From Pegoplata infirma (Eukaryota > Arthropoda > Insecta > Diptera > Anthomyiidae), in the NCBI GenBank assembly GCA_963921195.1, contig OY992540.1:172269896-172333895 (forward strand): a DNA stretch of 64,000 nt. The letters run 5' to 3'. Positions 11,286 through 20,979 of the stretch are shown here, piece after piece. Positions within the stretch are counted from its first letter, which is position 1. Each line of letters starts with the position of its first letter. Both the position numbers and the translations under genes were made by a program. The notes below the pieces were generated by a model that made no database searches, had not been told where the DNA came from, and was given only the letters and a program-made list of their open reading frames with translations.

Positions 11286-12168
11286 ATGCTTCGTTCCCCT
11301 TCTCGTAGTTCCACAGTGGAACCTCAAACAACAAGTAATGGCACTAATAGCTCAGCTTCCAATGCGGCGATTATTGACACCAATAATGGCAATCCGCAAT
11401 TAGAAGTTTGTGCAACATCGGTTAAATTACCATCTTTTTGGGTAGATCATCCAGAGGCATGGTTTATACATGTTGAGACACAGTTTAGTTCTAAAAATAT
11501 TACTCGTGACAATACCAAATATGAACATCTTATCATTTCACTTCCACAGGAAGTTATTTTGTCCGTTATTGATATTATTCAAAATCCACCTGCCGAAGAT
11601 CGATATTCAAATCTAAAACGTAATTTACTTGACCGCCATTCCCTAAGCGAACAAAGAAAACTCGACAGACTGCTTTCAGATTCCGAGATAGGAGATCGTA
11701 AACCATCTGAATTTTTTAGATCCCTTATTCAGTTGGCTGGGAGTAACATAAATTCAGATTTTGTGGTTAAGGAAACTACCAAAAACTCTTAACATTGCTT
11801 TGGCTGGTTCCAATGTTGTTAATACAGATGCTCTATTAAAGTTAGCTGACAATATTTGGGAAGTTTCGAATCAGCCTGAAATGTGTTCTGTTGATTTTAA
11901 AGATGTCGGTAGAAATCAGCCAAATATAAACGTTGCAGTAGATAATTTAATTAAAGTTACATCTGCCTTGTGTGAAAGATTTGATAAATTATCTCTTGAG
12001 GTTTCAGAGGTTAGACACTCAACTAGAACGCCTTTTAGATATAGAAATCGGTCTAGAGGGCGCTCTTCAAATCGTAATTGGGTTTGTCGTTATCACTATC
12101 GGTTTGGTAACAAAGCCAAAAGATGCGAATCACCATGTTCATTTGTGTCACAAAATCAGGAAAACTAA
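11286..12168 (+). pseudogene. gag: Gag-like protein of the Gypsy element, frameshifted
   Basis: Gag would form the particle that packages element RNA. The first frame (11286-11792, 168 codons) starts MLRSPSRSSTVEPQ and contains the retrotransposon gag-like segment 'SFWVDHPEAWFIHVETQF'. The second frame (from about 11761 to 12168) is shifted by one and continues with 'LRKLPKTLNIALAGSN', the expected next part of this domain. An indel near 11765 therefore breaks the gene. The C-terminus is basic and carries CRYHYRFGNKAKRCESPC, a Cys/His motif typical of this gag group. Protein of this copy would be truncated. Confidence 0.75.
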
Positions 12169-13608
12169 GTTCTCCTGTTATTGCGACGGCTGATAATGGG
12201 CAAAAATTTTCTACACGTCGTCTTTTTATATTTGATCGCGAAAATAAGTAAGTTACAGTTTTTAATAGACAGTGGTGCCGAAGTTTCTGTTTTGCCATCT
12301 TCCAAATTTCCAAATTTTAAGCGATCTTCGGATATTGTTTTAACAGCTGCAAATGGAAGTTGCATTAAAACTTATGGTAAGAAACTTATGAAAGTTAATA
12401 TAGGTCTAAGAAGAGAATTCCCATGTATTTTTACTATAGCAAATATATCAAAGCCAATAATAGGGGCGGACTTCCTTTCAAAGTTTGGTATATTAATTGA
12501 TCTTAAAAATAGAAAACTCATAGATCCCTTGACCAGTTTGTCAGTAAGTGCAGTTGAAGCCTACAGTAAGATTTCCCTGCCAAAACTGTTTGTAGTTGAT
12601 AACAAATATGTTAGTCTTTTAAAAGAGTTCCCTTCAGTTACATCATCACCAGATTACAACAAGGAGGTTAAGCATTCTACCGTACACAGAATAGAGACAA
12701 GTGGTCAACTTCCGTTTTCTAAACCGAGACGATTGGATACATTTAAACACAAAGTAGCAAAAACTGAGTTTGATTTTTTGGTTTCGTCAGGCATTTGTAG
12801 ACCATCTTGTTCGCATGCTGCTTCTCCATTGCACCTCGTTCCCAAAAAGGAGCCAAATGATTGGCGTCCTTGTGGGAATTATAGAAGGTTAAATTGTATT
12901 ACTATACCCGATAGATACCCACTTCCGCATATTCATGACCTGGGTATGGATTTAAGAGACAAATATATATTTTCTAAGCTTGATTTAATTAGAGCGTATC
13001 ATCAGATTCCTGTGGCTGAAAGTGATATACATAAGACTGCTATTACTACGCCTTTTGGTTTATTCGAATTCGTTCGAATGCCTTTTGGACTGAGGAATGC
13101 AGCGCAGACATTCCAGAGATTTATAAATGAGGTGTTTTCCGGATTAGATTTTGTGTTTGTTTATCTTGATGATGTGCTAGTGGCAAGTAAAGATGAAAAG
13201 GAACATCTGAATCACTTGCGTTTGGTATTTGAAAGGTTGGACAAATATGGGCTTAACATTAAAGTTTCTAAGTGCGTTTTTGGTGTCACTAGTGTAGATT
13301 ATTTGAGTTATAACATTTCTCATGATGGTATTAAACCATCAGAAGAAAAAGTTGAAGCTATTCGTAAATATGAAAAACCAAAAACTGTTAAACAATTGCA
13401 AAAATTTGTGGGAATGGTCAACTACTACCACAGATATGTTCCAAAAATAGCAGAATCGTTAAGTCCAATTCATAGAATAATAAATGAGGCTCTAAAAAGA
13501 AAGGAGAAGAGTTTAATTTGGTCAGAGGAAGCAGAAAATGCATTTGAAAAAGTTAAGGATAGTAATGTAGTGACGTTGACGTACTTTAACCCCGACATTA
13601 TTTTATAA
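12165..13608 (+). pseudogene. pol: Truncated Pol: aspartic protease plus reverse transcriptase
   Basis: Pol supplies protease, RT, RNase H and integrase for the element. The long frame (from about 12181) carries a protease signature [12 protein letters not shown] near residue 28. RT blocks follow: '[14 protein letters not shown]', '[20 protein letters not shown]' and the catalytic [11 protein letters not shown] near residue 325. A short N-terminal protease segment from 12165 lies in another frame, indicating one more indel between about 12210 and 12260. The frame ends at 13608 inside the 3' LTR; RNase H is cut off at its very start and integrase is absent. The RT core looks intact, but the enzyme would be incomplete. 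Confidence 0.85.
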
Positions 13609-13763
13609 CACTTGTTTAAATTTTATAATTTTGTTGATCGTTTTCAACTTTTTGTTTTTGGTCAAATTCATTTTTATAATTTTCAATTCAGAAAATATTT
13701 TGACTTCAATAAATGAAATACAATTTTGTTAACTGTTGAACTAAAAAAATTATTGCAACTAAA
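13566..13763 (+). repeat. 3' LTR
   Basis: This is a near-identical copy of 10532-10723 with TGACGT duplicated at its 5' end. No purine tract precedes it; the upstream sequence is RT/RNase H coding DNA. This shows that the deletion joined pol directly to the LTR. Confidence 0.85.
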
Positions 13764-14439
13764 GTATCATACACATTTCATGCAAATGAAAACGGATGTA
13801 ATAAACCTATTATAAAATTGTAAAATAATCGCTTATTCCGATCTTGTGGCAAATAACTGCAGTCAATCGTGCTTGGAATTCCACTTGCACTTTCAAAAAA
13901 GTTCAAAATTTCGAGAAGAATTCCGATAACGATCGACTTCGCTATTCGTCCTGATTTTTTGAATACATGAAATATTTCCATTAGAGTGCAAATAACCGAG
14001 ATAATTCATAATCGCGATTTCGATTAAAAAAATTGCCGTTAGTCGAATTTGTTAAATAACTTGAATTGCAAAAGCTTTATTTAAAAAACTCTTTTAAAAT
14101 TAACATTTCAGAACGTACGAAAATACAAAAATTAATATTTTTAAGGGCGAACCAAAGAATGCTCTAAATTGTGACATCGCCCACAGAAATCATTCCTGCA
14201 TTCAGATGGTTTGGGATTAGCTTTTGTCTCGTGATTCCTTTCCAAAAGCTGCTCAGCAAAAAGCAGTTCAGAAATTTTTCGACAAAATTGCATGTCCGAA
14301 TTCTTTGACCAAATCCGGCCAAAGCCATTTAAATATATTTTTTAAAACAAAATTGGGGGGTTACTAAGATCAGAATTTAAATTTTACTTTTAATTTGAAA
14401 ACAATGAAAAAAAGCAACAAAGAATAAAAAAAAAAGAAA
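13764..14439. other. Noncoding DNA, nothing recognised
   Basis: One short minus-strand frame (13778-13981) has no family resemblance. I see no inverted repeats or tandem units here. Confidence 0.4.
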
Positions 14440-14811
14440 AAAAAATGCCTCAGAATATGAAACTTTTTATATTGCAAAAATATTGCACAATCTGAAATGT
14501 TTCTATAGAATAAATGTCTCAGATTCTAAAACAGTTTCTAATGAAAATATTTCCTCAGAGTCTGAGAAATTTTCTTTAGAAACTATGCCTCAGAGTCTGA
14601 ATAATTTTCTATTGAAAAAAATGTCTCAGTATCTGAAACTTTTTCTATAGAAAAAATACTTAAAATCTGAAACAGTTTTTATAAAAAACATGTCTCGGAC
14701 TCTAAGACTTTTTCTATAGAAAGAACTTTTGAGACTTTTGCTATAGAAATAATTTCTCAGTATCTGAACCTTTTTCTAAAGAAAAATAAGGAAATTTAAG
14801 ACTATAAAAAA
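14440..14811. repeat. Degenerate copy of the bipalindromic minisatellite
   Basis: Spaced words such as 'ATGTCTCAGATTCT', 'TTTTTCTATAGAAAAAATAC' and 'CCTCAGAGTCTGA' recur about every 40-60 bp. They match the 33-35-bp unit of 4740-6660 with more decay. The cluster directly abuts the dispersed repeat that starts at 14812. Confidence 0.7.
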
Positions 14812-15343
14812 CAAGTAAGAGTGTTAAATTCGGCTGTGCCGAATCTTTTATACACTCCAAAATGTAAAAAAAAAAATTGTCAGGGGCGTTTGTTTTTTTT
14901 TGGGGGGGGGGGGGGTGTGATGGGGGTCAGTGGGGGATGTTGACAGCACCTTCCCATCCCGATAAATATAACAAATGTTTCATTTATTTAACAAAAATAC
15001 AAAAAAACATGTAAAAAAGTGTATTTTTTCAGAGGTTGGTTTAGTTCTTCAAGGGGGAACTTTTTTCCCCCTGGTCCGATTTTGCTCATTTACGAACTTA
15101 ACCTGCCTATTAACATAAGACATATTTGCGCCAAATGTCGGGAGTCTAGCTCTTTTATTTTGGACTGCATCGTGTTAACTACAGACGGACAGACGGACGG
15201 ACGGACATCGCTAGAATGTCTTAGAATCGATCACTGATCATAAATATATATACTTTATGGGGTCCTAGACCGATATTTTGATGCGTTACACACGGAATGA
15301 CAAAGTGAGTATACCCCCATACTGTAGTTGGAGGGTATAAAAA
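14812..15343 (+). repeat. Dispersed fly repeat (GGACATCGCTAGAATGTCTT family), copy 1
   Basis: The copy starts CAAGTAAGAGTGTTAAATTC with the palindrome TTCGGCTGTGCCGAA and ends 'GTTGGAGGGTATAAAAA'. The diagnostic centre has GACGGAC tandem copies, GGACATCGCTAGAATGTCTT, then TATATACTTTATGGGGTCCT and 'GACCGATATTTTGATGCGTTAC'. Near 14896-14915 there is a run of G. Similar ends and centre recur at 31883, 34081 (inverted), 46677 and 56123. The superfamily is not identified here. More minisatellite text (CCTAGAATCTCAGATTCTGG) follows immediately at 15345. Confidence 0.75.
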
Positions 15344-15380
15344 TTCCTAGAATCTCAGATTCTGGTGGAACCCTTCCTAA

Positions 15381-15979
15381 AGGCGTGATTAGACGAGAGA
15401 GAATTCCCCTAGATTTAGAGTAAAAAACAACTCTGTAGTAACTTTTAAAATTGGAATGTCAAATAAAATTTTATTATAGGCCGCTGTTCCAAAAAAAGTA
15501 ATTCACATAAAAAATGTGAAAATTAAAATTTCCGAATTTTTTTGGTGTTCTACATTTCACATCCGAATTTCTTTTTCGTTTTGTTTCACATAATTAAAAT
15601 TTGGTGAAAGTAAAACGAATGCACTTTTTTCCTTATATTTTTTTAAGTTTTAATTATTTGATTTCAACTTCTAATGAAAACGTGATCAACAAATCACTAA
15701 ACTTGATTTTATGTGATTCGGAAATTTTCATGTGAATTGAAAAGTTGTGAAAGACAGAACAGAGGCCATATACTTTTTATTTACTTTAATTCGGTTTCCA
15801 ATCTACAAATTATTGACTAAATGTGCGAAAACAAATAATAATATAATGAAAATGGTAAGCAAAAACAAGTCTTAAAGAAATGAGATTTGACACAACTATT
15901 TTTAAAGTCAAAAGAATATTACCACAGAGTTGTGTTTAACTTTAAATCTAGGGGTTTTCTTTCCCATCTAAACGCGCCT
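15381..15979. mobile_element. MITE with TAA TSD (AGGCGYG family), copy 1, interrupted
   Basis: The ends AGGCGTGATTAGACGAGAGA and, at the right, its inverted partner 'CTAAACGCGCCT' are flanked by TAA on both sides (15378-15380, 15980-15982). The same family at 17150-17455 lies in the opposite orientation and is uninterrupted. The present copy carries a 289-bp insertion at 15479-15767. The 3-bp TWA target site fits PIF/Harbinger-like elements; that assignment is inference. Confidence 0.75.
15479..15767. mobile_element. 289-bp MITE nested in the AGGCGYG MITE
   Basis: Comparison with the intact family copy at 17150-17455 shows the extra DNA exactly. The insertion begins GGCCGCTGTTCC and ends with the reverse complement of GGCCTCTGTTCT. 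Both ends then contain 'ATTCACAT' and 'AAATTTCCGAAT' words in inverted order. The empty site reads ATTATATAC, so the duplicated target is about 3 bp (ATA). Confidence 0.7.
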
Positions 15980-16183
15980 TAAAGGAGGATACAAAAACTT
16001 TAAATGCATTAAAAGCACCAACTTTAAATGTGTGTAAAACAAACTCTAGGGGTGAACTAAAAAAAGTCTTTGAGGGTTTTGTTATGTAAAATGCCAACTT
16101 TCGTTTGCTTTTTTTTTCATCCCATTCCTATTCGGAAGTTCGATTTTGTATCACTGTGCTCTTTATAATTTTGAAATAATATA

Positions 16184-16677
16184 CAGTCAAACTCGGTTAT
16201 AACGAACTCGGTTATAACGAATTCTCGGTTATAACGAACTAATTCTAAAGTCCCGACGTTTTAGCATCAATTTTCACACAAAATACTTCATTTATAACGA
16301 ACTCGGTTATAACGAATCCTCGCTTAAAACGAACTGCTTATTATGGTCCCACGAACACAATTTCATGTATATTAACCTTTTTATAACGAACTCCCATAAA
16401 TATTTTTCAATATGTGGCAATAATGTTTATCAAGACAACAAAAGGTTGGCATTTTTTGGTTTATATTATAATTTTGATAAAATTTATTTAAATTTTTAAT
16501 GATTTCTTTTCAATAAAAAGTTTATTTACGAAAAAACATAAAATAAAACAAAATTGGATATATTTTTTTGGAAATAAAGCTAGGTTGATAAAAAATATAC
16601 CCCGCTTATAGCGAACTTCGCTTATAACGAACTAATTTTACTGGTCCCACGGAGTTCGTTATAACCGGGTTCGACTG
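16184..16677. mobile_element. TA-flanked pogo/Tigger-like MITE
   Basis: The left end CAGTCAAACTCGGTTATAAC and the right end (reverse complement CAGTCGAACCCGGTTATAAC) form a clear terminal inverted repeat with TA outside both ends (16182-16183, 16678-16679). Several extra TTATAACGAACT copies lie within about 150 bp of each end, including inverted ones near 16605-16625. CAGT plus a TA target fits pogo-like members of Tc1/mariner from general knowledge. There is no transposase frame, so it is non-autonomous. Confidence 0.8.
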
Positions 16678-17149
16678 TAGTATTATTAAACCGATGTTTG
16701 AAAAGACATCCCAAAAGGATGCTATAAATAATGGCTACACATTACCTGGTAATGTGTTATATAAACACCACTCATTACCAAAGTTTTGCTGGGTTTTAAA
16801 GATATTTTCAGAAAAAAACCCTATTCGGTTTATATTCTCTAAGTTGGCCACTCTATTACACACACACATCAATAAAATATTAACAAAAAACCAAATTGAG
16901 TTGAATTGAAACCAACATACAAAATAACCAAAAACAATAAGCATAAACCTGTGTATCAGCAAATAACAGCTACAATAACAACAGCAAAAAACAACAGTAC
17001 CAAAATGCAACACTGTGGATTTTTTCATCATACCAACATAAAATGATGGTGCTGGTGTATTATCAAGATCTACAATGGGATTGTGTTGCCAGATGAAGTG
17101 TCAAAAATATATGTAAATTAATTCTAGAAACACTAAGAACCTTGTATTA
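16678..17149. other. Noncoding DNA between two MITEs
   Basis: Small opposing frames at 16694-16909 and 16735-17031 have no recognisable domain. 'ATTACCTGGTAATG' near 16742 is a short palindrome. Nothing else is supported. Confidence 0.4.
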
Positions 17150-17455
17150 AGGCGCGTTTAGACGGGAAAGAAAACCCCTAAATTTAAAGTAAAACACAAC
17201 TCTGTGGTAATATACTTCTGACTTTAAAAATTGTTGTGTCAAATCTCATTTCTTTAATACGTGATTTTGCTTGCCATTTCATTATATTATTATTTGTTTT
17301 CGCACATTTAGTCAATAATTTGTAGATTGGAAACCGAATTAAAGTAAATAAAAAACATATAATACAATTTTATTTGACATTCCAATTTTAAAAGTTACTA
17401 CAGAGTTGTTTTTTACTTTAAATCTAGGGGAATTCTCTCTCGTCTTATCACGCCT
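17150..17455. mobile_element. MITE with TTA TSD (AGGCGYG family), copy 2, intact
   Basis: This 306-bp copy starts AGGCGCGTTTAGACGGGAAA, ends 'CTTATCACGCCT' and is flanked by TTA on both sides (17147-17149, 17456-17458). It reads in the opposite orientation to 15381-15979. It supplies the empty-site reference for the nested insertion there. Confidence 0.8.
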
Positions 17456-17473
17456 TTAAAAATATTTTTATTA

Positions 17474-18543
17474 GGGTACACAGAATAAAACGAATTGTTA
17501 TATTGACGGCCATATTTGTGAATACAATTGACTTCACTAAAAGTGCTCCTATACGAAAATTTGCAATATCAACTAACGTTTGTAAATATTAATTGTTGAA
17601 AAAACAATTGATAAATGATTTTGTAAAAGTTCTCCTAAATTATTACACCGTCCGACAAAAATTAAAAAAGTCATTGAACACGAACTGGATACTATACGAT
17701 TAAAACTCAAGACTAAATGTAGTAAAACTGCATTTACAATTTTTGATTTCGTGATCCGGTTTCCTTTTAAAGGACTTCAAAGTTTTAGAGGATTACATTT
17801 TATAAAAAAATTGTTTAATATTTGTACTTGTCCTATGATGCCACTATTGATAGCAAATAAAAGAAGAGGATCTCCCCTAATTTTCACATTTTAATATTTT
17901 TATATATCAGGAAAAAGGGGGTAAATTACGTCCTTTCAAAAATGTATCCTTCAATTTCATTAAAAATTTTCAACAAAATCTTTTGATAAAGTCTTCAAAT
18001 GACCTTATTCACTTAATTTTATCCTGATATGGCAAAATTGAGAAATGGAAAAATTAGGGGAGATCCTCCTCTTTCATTTGCCGTCAACAGTGTGATCCTA
18101 GGACAAGTACAAATATATAAAAATACAAAATGTATCCTTAAAACTTTGAAGTCCTTTTAAAAGGAAACAGGATCACGAAATGAAAAACTGTAAAAGGAGT
18201 TTTACTCCATTTGATCTCTACTTTCAGATGTATATCATCCGGTTCATGTTTAATATTGGCTGTCGGACGGTGTTATTTGTATTGACAAACGTACAAAATC
18301 TTAAATTTTTGTCCAACAAAGAAATTCAACAAACACAAAGCAATTTGTTGATCTAACAAAAGAAAACAGATTAGTATTTTTTTGAACAAAGAAATTCAGC
18401 AAACGCAAACGTCATTTGTTGATATGGTAAAAGAATTCAACAATGTAATTTGTGATATCAACTAACAGTATTAGTTATATTGACAAATTAAATAAATCAA
18501 ATATTTTGTTAGGTTAACAAATTAATAACCACAATGTACCCCA
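17474..18543. mobile_element. Foldback element with inner long inverted repeat
   Basis: The strong inner arms are 17643-17912 and 18022-18275. The left outer block 'TTACACCGTCCGAC' pairs with GTCGGACGGTGTTA. 'GATCTCCCCTAATTTT' pairs with 'AAATTAGGGGAGATC' next to a loop of about 110 bp. Weaker outer ends, GGGTACACAG and (reverse complement) GGGGTACATTG, suggest the element extends to about 17474-18543. The flanks between outer and inner ends are rich in 'TTGTTGATAT' and 'TATCAACTAAC' words. No ORF is present and no TSD is certain. Confidence 0.6.
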
Positions 18544-19018
18544 ACATACGAATGTTAAATACCTCGGTATTCATCTTGATCGTCGTCTCACGTGGAAAAC
18601 ACATTTAGATGCAAAATTATCTCAGATGAAGTTAAAGACTGTTGAAGTTAATTGGTTGATTGGAAGGAACTCTAAACTTAGTTTAGATTGTAAGCTTTTG
18701 TTGTACAATTCAATTTTAAAACCTATATGGTGCTACGGCATTCAGCTATGGGGCACTGCGTCATCATCTAATGTGGAGAGAATTCAAAGGAAACAGAACA
18801 ACATTTTACGAATAATAACATGCGCCCCTTGGTATGTTAGAAATTCCAACATACACAAGGATTTAAATGTTGCTTATGTTAAAGATGAAATCGTAAAACA
18901 TACCCAAAATTACATGAGAAAACTGGAAACGCATCCAAACTATCTAGCAAGAAATCTACTTAATAATCGTGGCCACCAACGCCTTAGAAGGAGGGTGACT
19001 GCTGATTTAGCTAACTAA
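18544..19018 (+). pseudogene. C-terminal fragment of Jockey-like ORF2 reverse transcriptase
   Basis: The frame opens with 'YLGIHLDRRLTWKTHLDAKL', the post-catalytic part of a Jockey-clade RT. It continues through 'SILKPIWCYGIQLWGTASSS' and 'APWYVRNSNIHKDLNV'. The catalytic fingers and palm, the endonuclease and ORF1 are missing because of 5' truncation. The family match is by direct comparison with the fuller copy in this window (36053 onwards, minus strand), where the same blocks occur in the same order. It cannot encode a working enzyme. Confidence 0.85.
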
Positions 19019-19208
19019 CTGGAAGGAGAGATGTATTTGAGAACATTTATAAACAAATAAATTTAAGAAATATATGAGAAAATGAAATTTTGTCTGGCAC
19101 TGGCTGGACTTAATATTAAGAATATTTAGATATAAGATATGAACACTTATTGTTAGTTCACGGACCTGAAGATTCAATAAATAAAATATGAAAAAAAAAA
19201 AAAAAAAT
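18544..19208 (+). mobile_element. 5'-truncated Jockey-type LINE with poly(A) tail
   Basis: Only the 3' end of an ORF2 (18544-19018), a short 3' UTR, an AATAAA-containing stretch and a poly(A) tail (about 19191-19207) remain. This is typical of incomplete target-primed reverse transcription. The protein end is similar to that of the Jockey-type element at 35903-38694. Confidence 0.85.
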
Positions 19209-19264
19209 ATTTAATTGATATAATAAAACTTTTTTATAGCAAAAAATAAGAGAAAAAAAAAAGA

Positions 19265-20668
19265 AAGTCGCCAATGTCCAACCAATCCCTAAGAAAGGTG
19301 CGGCTAATAACCCAGGTAACTACCGTCCCATAGCAATCTGCTCTACTCTCTCAAAGGTTATGGAGAGTATGTTGAATTTTCATCTGGTCAACTACTTGGA
19401 GTCCAATGATCTTCTTAGCGACCGCCAATACGGCTTCCGTAGAAGTCGTTCTACCGGAGACATAATGGCGTTTCTTTCGGAACAATGGACTCGTTCTATT
19501 CACCGCCTGGGCGAGAGTAAAGTAGTTGCTTTGGACATTTCAAGAGCATTTGACCGAGTCTGGCATAGTGCACTTATCTCTAAATTGATTGCTTTCGGTG
19601 TCGGGAATAAATTCACCCAATTTATGTCTAGTTTCTTACATAAACGGACTATTCGTGTTGTTATCGATGGTTTTTCCTCCCGTGATTTTATATTGAATTC
19701 GGGTGTCCCGCAGGGATCCGTTCTTTCGCCATCACTCTTTTTGATTTTTTTGAACGATCTCCTGAATATGACATCCAACCCAATATATTTTTTTGCTGAT
19801 GACAGCAACATTAGTCATTCATACGCATTTGACCACAGACCAGATCGTAGTGAGATTGATTCAATGAGGCTGAATATGAATGACACACTTAACCACGACT
19901 TAGAGACTATCTCTGAATGGAGTCGTGTAAATAGGGTTGATTTTAATGCTCGTAAGACCCAATGTTGTGTTTTGTCACACAAACGGCTACCCAATTTAGC
20001 TTCGTCAACATTGTCAATTGGTGGTGATAATATTGATGAATCTGAATCCTTGGATGTACTGGGTATGAAAATACAGTGTGATGTACGGTGGAATATGCAT
20101 GTGTTCGAAGTATCGAAAGAAGCTTTCAAGTGCCTAGGCTTCTTAAAACGTAGTAGAAAGTACTTTTCTCCATCTGATCTTTTGTGTATATACACCACAT
20201 ATATCAGACCAAAAATGGAATACAACTCTCATGTCTGGGCAGGGGCCTCAAAAACCGCTTTGGAGCTTCTCGACCGGGTTCAACGCAGGGCACAGGTCCT
20301 TTTAGGCGATGACAACTTGTCTAATTCCATAGACTCCTTGGAACACCGTAGAACTGTTGGCAGTGTGTCCCTGTTTTATCGATATTTTCACGGTAAATGT
20401 TCCGCTGAAATAAGTAACCTTATCCCTTGAAATTCGTGTATTCCGGCGCAATACTCGTTTCTCTGGTAGAGTCCATCCGTTTGTTTTGGAATGGGCTACT
20501 GATCGTACTACGCATTACAGAGTAAACTCATTTTTCGGCCGAACTGTACGTTTATGGAACGAATTACCTCCACACGTTTTTCCTGCTACATACGATATCA
20601 TCAAATTTAAATCTAATATCCACAAACACTACTCCCTCTTTCCTCCTTCTCCTACCTTTATTTCCTAA
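19265..20668 (+). pseudogene. LINE reverse transcriptase fragment, one frameshift
   Basis: The frame shows RT block 0/1 ('NYRPIAICSTLSKVMESML'), motif A 'VVALDISRAFDRVWHSALI', motif B 'SGVPQGSVLSPSLFLIF' and the catalytic 'YFFADDSNISHS'. The thumb-like region follows. The main frame stops at 20430; the rest of the C-terminus continues in the next frame to 20668, including 'FFGRTVRLWNELPPHVFP', a usual end for CR1-like elements. A single indel near 20425 separates the two. The N-terminal endonuclease is lost by truncation. Confidence 0.8.
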
Positions 20669-20740
20669 TATCAGCACAATGCAATGCATATATAGGGGGC
20701 ATCCCCTGAGTGTTGGTTATTACAAAAAAAAAAAAAATAT
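19265..20740 (+). mobile_element. 5'-truncated non-LTR retrotransposon (CR1/Jockey-superfamily-like)
   Basis: The element starts abruptly inside the RT domain after an A-rich stretch and ends with a GGGGGCATCCCCTGAGTG hairpin-like 3' UTR. An A run follows at about 20726-20739. The 5' end (endonuclease and ORF1) is absent. Clade assignment rests on the form of the protein and is tentative. Confidence 0.75.
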
Positions 20741-20979
20741 TAATATTGAAATTAAACAAAAATATTTTAAATTATTATAAATTGGTATGGCACTTTAGAA
20801 TGTCCCAGCAAAACTTAGATTACCAAATAAGGTATAAAATAAGGTATAGGATGTCTTACTTTATGCATTGCAGCATTGATGATTCTAACTGGCGATGAGA
20901 CTCAAAGTAATGCATCCCCATTATCACAAAGAATACCAGTAAGGTATAAAATCCCTATTATCCCTATTAATATTATAAA

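Larger units (their letters stand above)
10532..13763 (+). mobile_element. Gypsy-type LTR retrotransposon, internally deleted
   Basis: Two direct repeats of about 190 bp bound the element (10532-10723 and 13566-13763). GTAT lies outside both ends (10528-10531, 13764-13767), as a 4-bp target-site duplication would. Between them are a gag region, a protease and a reverse transcriptase in the usual Gypsy order. The coding sequence then runs straight into the 3' LTR shortly after the RT, so RNase H, integrase and the polypurine tract are missing. The whole copy is about 3.2 kb, against 6-7 kb for intact relatives. With its frameshifts it is a defective copy that could move only with help in trans. 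Confidence 0.85.
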
